Positions 60,266 through 64,000 of a stretch of DNA of 64,000 bases are shown here, in pieces. The notes under the pieces were generated by a model. The model saw only the letters and a program-made list of their open reading frames with translations, was not told where the DNA came from and did no database searches. The translations under genes and the position numbers were made by a program. Source of the stretch: a virus; the IMG/VR virus record IMGVR_UViG_3300036853_000417, positions 1-64,000 of that record; one strand, written 5' to 3'. Positions within the stretch are counted from its first letter, which is position 1. The number at the start of each line of letters is the position of its first letter.

Positions 60266-60637
60266 ATGATTGATGATTTTAGTCCCATCATGCAGGGAGA
60301 TACGGGTAATCCATTTAATGTGCAAATTCGATATACGGCTAATGGAAAACCATATCCACTTGATAATGTCACCTTTAGCATGAAAATGCAGATTATCGAA
60401 ACAATTGGAGATATTGGGAAAGTAGGTATGGTCAAGACCTGTTCAGTCAGTGGGGATGGTGCGGTGATTGTGGATGATGCTGAAAATGGTAAGTGCCATC
60501 GACAGTGGCAACCGGAGGATGTAGACATTCCTGGGAAATGGGGGATTTATCTGAAAGCAATAAGAGCGGGACGGAGCGTTACAGGGGATAATGGATTTGG
60601 CCATCCAAAAACTATTACCATTCTTCCAGCACCATAG
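60266..60637 (+). CDS. BppU-like baseplate/fibre-holder domain protein, 123 aa
   Basis: AAGGAG before the ATG. IMQGDTGNPFNVQIRYTANGKPYPLDNVTFSMKM and HRQWQPEDVDIPGKWGIYLKA match the N-terminal domain of BppU-type upper baseplate proteins that hold receptor-binding proteins. A stand-alone copy here suggests it links the repeat protein or fibres to the virion. Confidence 0.7.
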   Translation: MIDDFSPIMQGDTGNPFNVQIRYTANGKPYPLDNVTFSMKMQIIETIGDIGKVGMVKTCSVSGDGAVIVDDAENGKCHRQWQPEDVDIPGKWGIYLKAIRAGRSVTGDNGFGHPKTITILPAP

Positions 60638-60649
60638 AAAGAGCAACAC

Positions 60650-61561
60650 ATGCCAAAATATCTCACCACACAACAATATAGAGATCTTGATGCAGGTACC
60701 AGCCTTGCTGACATCAATGACTTTACTCTGGCAAGGCTTATTGCTCGCGCTGAAACAGCAGTCGATGCTCATATGGGATTTGATCTCGCTTATGGGGGAT
60801 TTGAACCGCATCCTGTCTGGGTTCAATGCGCATATGATATGCAATCACGAAAAATAACCTATGCTGGAATTGTACCGGTACAGGTCATTAATCGCTATCG
60901 TATACAAATTTCAAATCAGGGGGATGGTTCGGGCTTTTTTGCCACTATTCGACCACAGGATTGTGTGATTAATCAGGGAGATAAATACATTGAAATTGTC
61001 CCGTTTCAAGCAATCACCTTTGATATTACTCCTTTCCTTTTTCAGTTTGGTCTTAATCCTCCTATTATGCAGATGGATAGTTTTGTCTGTTTTTATACCC
61101 CGTTCTTCAATGACGCTTTATATAACACAGGAGATAACAGGGCATATAGGGCGCTACGAGGATTCTGGGCATCAACCTATATCCAGGCAACATATTTACA
61201 ACCATTTCAGATACCACAGGTTCCTCCCATTGTGTATGTAGATGGGATTATTGCAACAGATTACACGATAGATTATACGGAAGGGGCTATCACGTTTGAT
61301 GAAGCGCAATCGGCAAATGCAAAAGTTACCGCTGATTACACAGCACAAATACCGGATACGGTGCGAGAGGCAACAATTCGTCAGGTCACGTACATTTTGG
61401 AACAGAGAGCGCTCAAAAAGACGGGAATGGGAAGCATCATGCGTGCCAGGAATGCTGATCAAGAAATACAACTCTTTTCGAAAGGGGATGGACAGATAGT
61501 TGTTCTCTGTGAAGAGGCTGCAAAATGTCTCGTAAATTATGAGGAGATTGCAATCGCATGA
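60650..61561 (+). CDS. Head-tail adaptor-like protein, 303 aa
   Basis: The start KYLTTQQYRDLDAGTSLADINDFTLARLIARAETAVDAHMGF is the helical beginning of phage head-tail adaptors (gp6/gp15-like). The remainder has a large beta insert, then a C-terminal helix (VREATIRQVTYILEQRALKK). Overlaps the next gene by 4 nt. Confidence 0.7.
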   Translation: MPKYLTTQQYRDLDAGTSLADINDFTLARLIARAETAVDAHMGFDLAYGGFEPHPVWVQCAYDMQSRKITYAGIVPVQVINRYRIQISNQGDGSGFFATIRPQDCVINQGDKYIEIVPFQAITFDITPFLFQFGLNPPIMQMDSFVCFYTPFFNDALYNTGDNRAYRALRGFWASTYIQATYLQPFQIPQVPPIVYVDGIIATDYTIDYTEGAITFDEAQSANAKVTADYTAQIPDTVREATIRQVTYILEQRALKKTGMGSIMRARNADQEIQLFSKGDGQIVVLCEEAAKCLVNYEEIAIA

Positions 61562-61938
61562 TTCCGCTGAAAAATGTCGTCATCTCAACTAAACGTCCGG
61601 GCATCTATACCGCATCAACAGGAACATCTGCACCAGGTCCTTACCTCTCGCTGGTTCCAGCATATGCAGGACCTGTCCCGGAGTCTGACTATCGCACAGG
61701 GACAGCCCCCATTTTGGAAAGTGATTATCTGCTAAAAGTGGACATTGGAATAGACATTAGGAAAGGAGACATTATTAGCGAGGTGTGCCTTAACAATTCA
61801 CCTGTATATAGTGCATGGGATGAACTGGGAATCAATGAAACGCTTCTCGTCAGTTTTGCTAGAAATAGTTCGGCTGGAGTTTTGCAGCATCGCAGAGTCT
61901 ACTGCAAACGTATTACAGCAGGTGGACCTGTAGTATAG
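61558..61938 (+). CDS. Probable head-closure / stopper protein, 126 aa
   Basis: ATG overlaps the adaptor stop. Beta-rich small protein in the place where stopper proteins are encoded. Assignment is mainly by gene order. Confidence 0.5.
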   Translation: MIPLKNVVISTKRPGIYTASTGTSAPGPYLSLVPAYAGPVPESDYRTGTAPILESDYLLKVDIGIDIRKGDIISEVCLNNSPVYSAWDELGINETLLVSFARNSSAGVLQHRRVYCKRITAGGPVV

Positions 61939-61949
61939 GAGGAAAGATA

Positions 61950-62195
61950 ATGAGTAATTCAGTTTTAGCACGATTTTCATTACAAGAAGTGGCACGCGTT
62001 TACTACTGGCAAGAGCCGCATCAAGCAACCAGGATACGACTACAGGCTGTGCATGGAGAGCCATTTGGAAGTGCCACGCCAAGCGCAAATATAGAAATGG
62101 TCATTGTCAATCCAGAAGCAGCAGCCGTCTTCAACAATGCTGAGATTGGTAAGGAGTTCAATGTCATGATCTCTCCTGTTGAGGATCAGACATGA
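61950..62195 (+). CDS. Small virion-module protein, 81 aa
   Basis: AGGAGGAAAG before the ATG. Beta-rich with a IEMVIVNPEAAAVFNNAEIGKEF strand-turn pattern. Overlaps the next gene by 4 nt. No family recognised. Confidence 0.55.
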   Translation: MSNSVLARFSLQEVARVYYWQEPHQATRIRLQAVHGEPFGSATPSANIEMVIVNPEAAAVFNNAEIGKEFNVMISPVEDQT

Positions 62196-62698
62196 ACATT
62201 AAAAGTGATGCATCTGGCATGGACATCCTTTACCAACAATTCAGTCGGTTGTATGCAGAATTTCCTTATATGACACGAGAGATTGCACGACACACTGGTG
62301 ATGCGGTTACGCAATTACTCCATGATAGTGCACCTCGTGGTTCCCTCGGAGGACCGCCACCTCCGGGGGATGCGGGAGGCTCACTTGCATCCTCGTTTCA
62401 GGCAGAGGTGATAGAAATCGGTGGGGGAAGTGTTACGCTCAACCTGTTCACCAGTCAACCAACCAAGCTGGGATACGTGACAAAGGGGACGGGTATCTAT
62501 GGTCCCTCGCGTCATCGTATTGTCCCTCGTGAAAAGCGAGCGCTATTCTGGCAGGGAGCTGCGCATCCCTACCGCAGTGTTGCCGGACAACGCCCGAACA
62601 ACTTCGTTAAACGAGTACGCAATCGCTTTGACGAGATTGTCCAAACGGAAATGGATCGCTTGATCGAGGAGATGAATCAAATGGTAGGAGGTGGATGA
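62192..62698 (+). CDS. HK97 gp10-like tail completion protein, 168 aa
   Basis: N-terminal helices (MDILYQQFSRLYAEF, ARHTGDAVTQLLHDSAPRGSLGG), a middle beta part (VTLNLFTSQPTKLGYVTKGTG) and a C-terminal FVKRVRNRFDEIVQTEMDRL helix fit gp10-like tail-component proteins. Gene order agrees. Confidence 0.7.
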   Translation: MNIKSDASGMDILYQQFSRLYAEFPYMTREIARHTGDAVTQLLHDSAPRGSLGGPPPPGDAGGSLASSFQAEVIEIGGGSVTLNLFTSQPTKLGYVTKGTGIYGPSRHRIVPREKRALFWQGAAHPYRSVAGQRPNNFVKRVRNRFDEIVQTEMDRLIEEMNQMVGGG

Positions 62699-62744
62699 GA
62701 CACCTCCCAAAAATTATACACATAATTTTTTGTTGATAGAGGAG

Positions 62745-63278
62745 ATGCAGAGAGTGCTACGTGGATTCAACAATCCGCAGGATGTTCTGACAGTGATGGG
62801 TGTGTTTAAACAACTCTTGCCGAGTGACCCAAAAACAGGACAATCTAATACCAGACTTGGGGACATTATGAGCGCAACTGGGGTTGATCTTATCTACATC
62901 CAAAAGCGCTATGAAATGTTGCTCGGTCCCAAACCAGCACTCTTAATTGAGGCGGGTCCTCAGATATCAAGGCTCGCAGCAGGAGAGGGACGGGATGGAG
63001 AGATGCGCATCAAGATCCGTTACATTGACACCTGGGATCGTCAACCTGATACCATTGATACCATCAAATTAAACAATATGATCGATCTCATGCGCATGCA
63101 GGCAAATCTGGAAAACAACGATGCATCCACCTTTCAGAGGCATGATTACAGTATGAGCCTGCCAACGATGACACTTGGAGGATATGAGGGAGCCATTGAT
63201 GACGTGACCATACCAGGAACCAGCCTTATTGTTCATGATCTTGACGTTGTGGTCAATGTGCTCCCGTATGATGTCTGA
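62745..63278 (+). CDS. Probable tail terminator / joining protein, 177 aa
   Basis: An ATG at 62745 and an upstream GTG at 62691 are both possible. I prefer the later one because TTATACACATAA, the regulatory word of the cassette promoters, lies between them at 62713. Alpha/beta with VLTVMGVFKQLLPSDPK and LVVDV-type end. Named from its place between gp10-like and tail-tube genes. Confidence 0.55.
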   Translation: MQRVLRGFNNPQDVLTVMGVFKQLLPSDPKTGQSNTRLGDIMSATGVDLIYIQKRYEMLLGPKPALLIEAGPQISRLAAGEGRDGEMRIKIRYIDTWDRQPDTIDTIKLNNMIDLMRMQANLENNDASTFQRHDYSMSLPTMTLGGYEGAIDDVTIPGTSLIVHDLDVVVNVLPYDV

Positions 63279-63291
63279 TCAGGAGGAAAAG

Positions 63292-63684
63292 ATGGAAGAA
63301 GAATTTGTACCTGCACGATATATCGGCAATCACATTGTAGATTTACAGAAAAGTCGAAGAGACTGGAAACACATTGATGGCACTCCCATGACCAATCTTC
63401 AATTAAGCAATGGTGATGTTGTCATGATGCCTGCACAGGAGGTCATCGGTCAAACATTCTTCTTTGATCGCAACGGCAATGCCCCTCCTCTCTGGCTTGG
63501 ATATGGTCGTGTCGTCAAGTCCGAACACGCTGCTGTTCCTGTAGAGGATCTGGGACCCCTGGGATATGAGTTTCATGATGGCCGACCTGATTTTGAGGTG
63601 CTTGAAACACCGTCAGAGCAATCTCCAGAAGCTATTCCAGAATCGATCACGATTGATGAAAGACAGGTTGAGGAGGAAAAGTAA
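63292..63684 (+). CDS. Unknown tail-module protein, 130 aa
   Basis: ATG at 63292 after AGGAGGAAAAG. Beta-rich first 75 residues, acidic C-terminus (Glu/Pro/Ser). Just before the tail-tube-like gene. Confidence 0.6.
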   Translation: MEEEFVPARYIGNHIVDLQKSRRDWKHIDGTPMTNLQLSNGDVVMMPAQEVIGQTFFFDRNGNAPPLWLGYGRVVKSEHAAVPVEDLGPLGYEFHDGRPDFEVLETPSEQSPEAIPESITIDERQVEEEK

Positions 63685-64000
63685 ATGGCGTTAATTGTAC
63701 CAGTTCGTGAAAATAATGGATACCTTGGTTTTAGCAAACAGACGGTATCAGATGTAGCGGTTGCGCCATCGGTATTTCCCAGGTGGATGGACGGATCTGG
63801 AATTGAGATAATAGCAGACTCCGAAACCATTGAGGAAGGAGAAGGATCACGCCGCACATCCATTATTATTAAAAATGGGCAAAGGGCAAAAATAAAGCTG
63901 AAAGCCGCTTTTCGTGCCAATGAGTTAGGGTTTTTTGAGGCGGCTTCAATGGGGAGTGGAAGTGATGTGTATACTGCCCCAACTGTCAGCACAACCCTTT
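63685..64000 (+). CDS. Tail-tube-like protein, 5' part only
   Basis: ATG at 63685 one base after the previous stop region, with GAGGAAAAG before it. The visible 105 residues read MALIVPVRENNGYLGF..., SVFPRWMDGSGIEIIADSET and IIIKNGQRAKIKLKAAFRANELG, the pattern of phage major tail (tube) proteins. Cut by the window end. Confidence 0.65.
   Translation, partial: MALIVPVRENNGYLGFSKQTVSDVAVAPSVFPRWMDGSGIEIIADSETIEEGEGSRRTSIIIKNGQRAKIKLKAAFRANELGFFEAASMGSGSDVYTAPTVSTTL

Noticed and set aside
1-64000. cas genes for the two arrays
   Set aside because: No Cas1, Cas2, effector or Cas6-like protein was recognised anywhere; HNH genes present lack RuvC or Cas9/IscB features.

Overview
The window reads as one large phage-type element (prophage, phage-plasmid or phage contig) of a tailed, HK97-fold virus, about 45% GC by eye. 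A Chloroflexota/Ktedonobacteria-like host is only an inference, from the style of the HD-LuxR, PPOX and orphan CRISPR loci. No rRNA, ribosomal-protein or core housekeeping operon is present. The strongest sign that the window is a single replicon is a promoter cassette (TTGACA, exactly 17 bp, TATGAT or TATGGT) found seven times, from 1.2 kb to 47 kb, on both strands. It brackets small early-type genes as well as the region between the prohead protease and the capsid gene.

Layout. 0.3-1.0 kb: CRISPR array 1 (11 repeat units, decaying at its right end). 1.2-8.3 kb: small unknown genes, a TerC-like membrane protein, an HD-GYP-like/LuxR regulator and a MazG-like/HAD fusion. 8.5-9.7 kb: CRISPR array 2 (14 identical 37-nt repeats), just downstream of one cassette promoter, then about 500 nt of structured non-coding DNA. 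10.3-15.6 kb: an operon of small unknown genes and a HAD phosphatase, ending in a tyrosine recombinase. 15.8-18.0 kb: a DUF1064-like nuclease, zinc-finger and PPOX genes. 18.2-23.5 kb (minus strand): VWA protein, HNH-like protein, ParB-methyltransferase fusion and unknowns.

23.7-29.5 kb (plus strand): a compact DNA-base hypermodification cassette. It holds a ParB-like protein, a TET-associated glycosyltransferase, a P-loop base kinase candidate, a second ParB-like protein, a TET/JBP dioxygenase, an AADT/AGPT-pyrophosphorylase-like protein and an FAD amino-oxidase-like protein. It runs straight into the terminase genes.

29.5-40.7 kb: packaging and head genes (small and large terminase, portal, accessory genes, a methyltransferase split by an antisense HNH endonuclease, minor head protein, prohead protease fused to a scaffold-like tail). 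40.7-46.9 kb (minus strand): small unknown genes and a glycoside-hydrolase-like protein. A tRNA-Ile(GAU) and a highly structured, transposon-like RNA region lie on the other side of the hydrolase gene. 47.1-64.0 kb: small early-type genes, then the major capsid protein, decoration and fibre-like proteins, a group I intron core beside an antisense HNH gene, tRNA-Ile(UAU), an SGNH hydrolase, a 43-unit repeat protein, a BppU-like baseplate protein and head-tail connectors, up to a tail-tube-like gene cut by the window end.

How it works together (inference): the repeated promoters would switch on dispersed early transcripts. The modification cassette would protect the viral DNA. The CRISPR arrays, which have no cas genes here, would have to use host Cas proteins. 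Homing elements (HNH genes, group I intron) have entered late genes. Several short genes carry single-base frameshifts; these could be decay or assembly indels.
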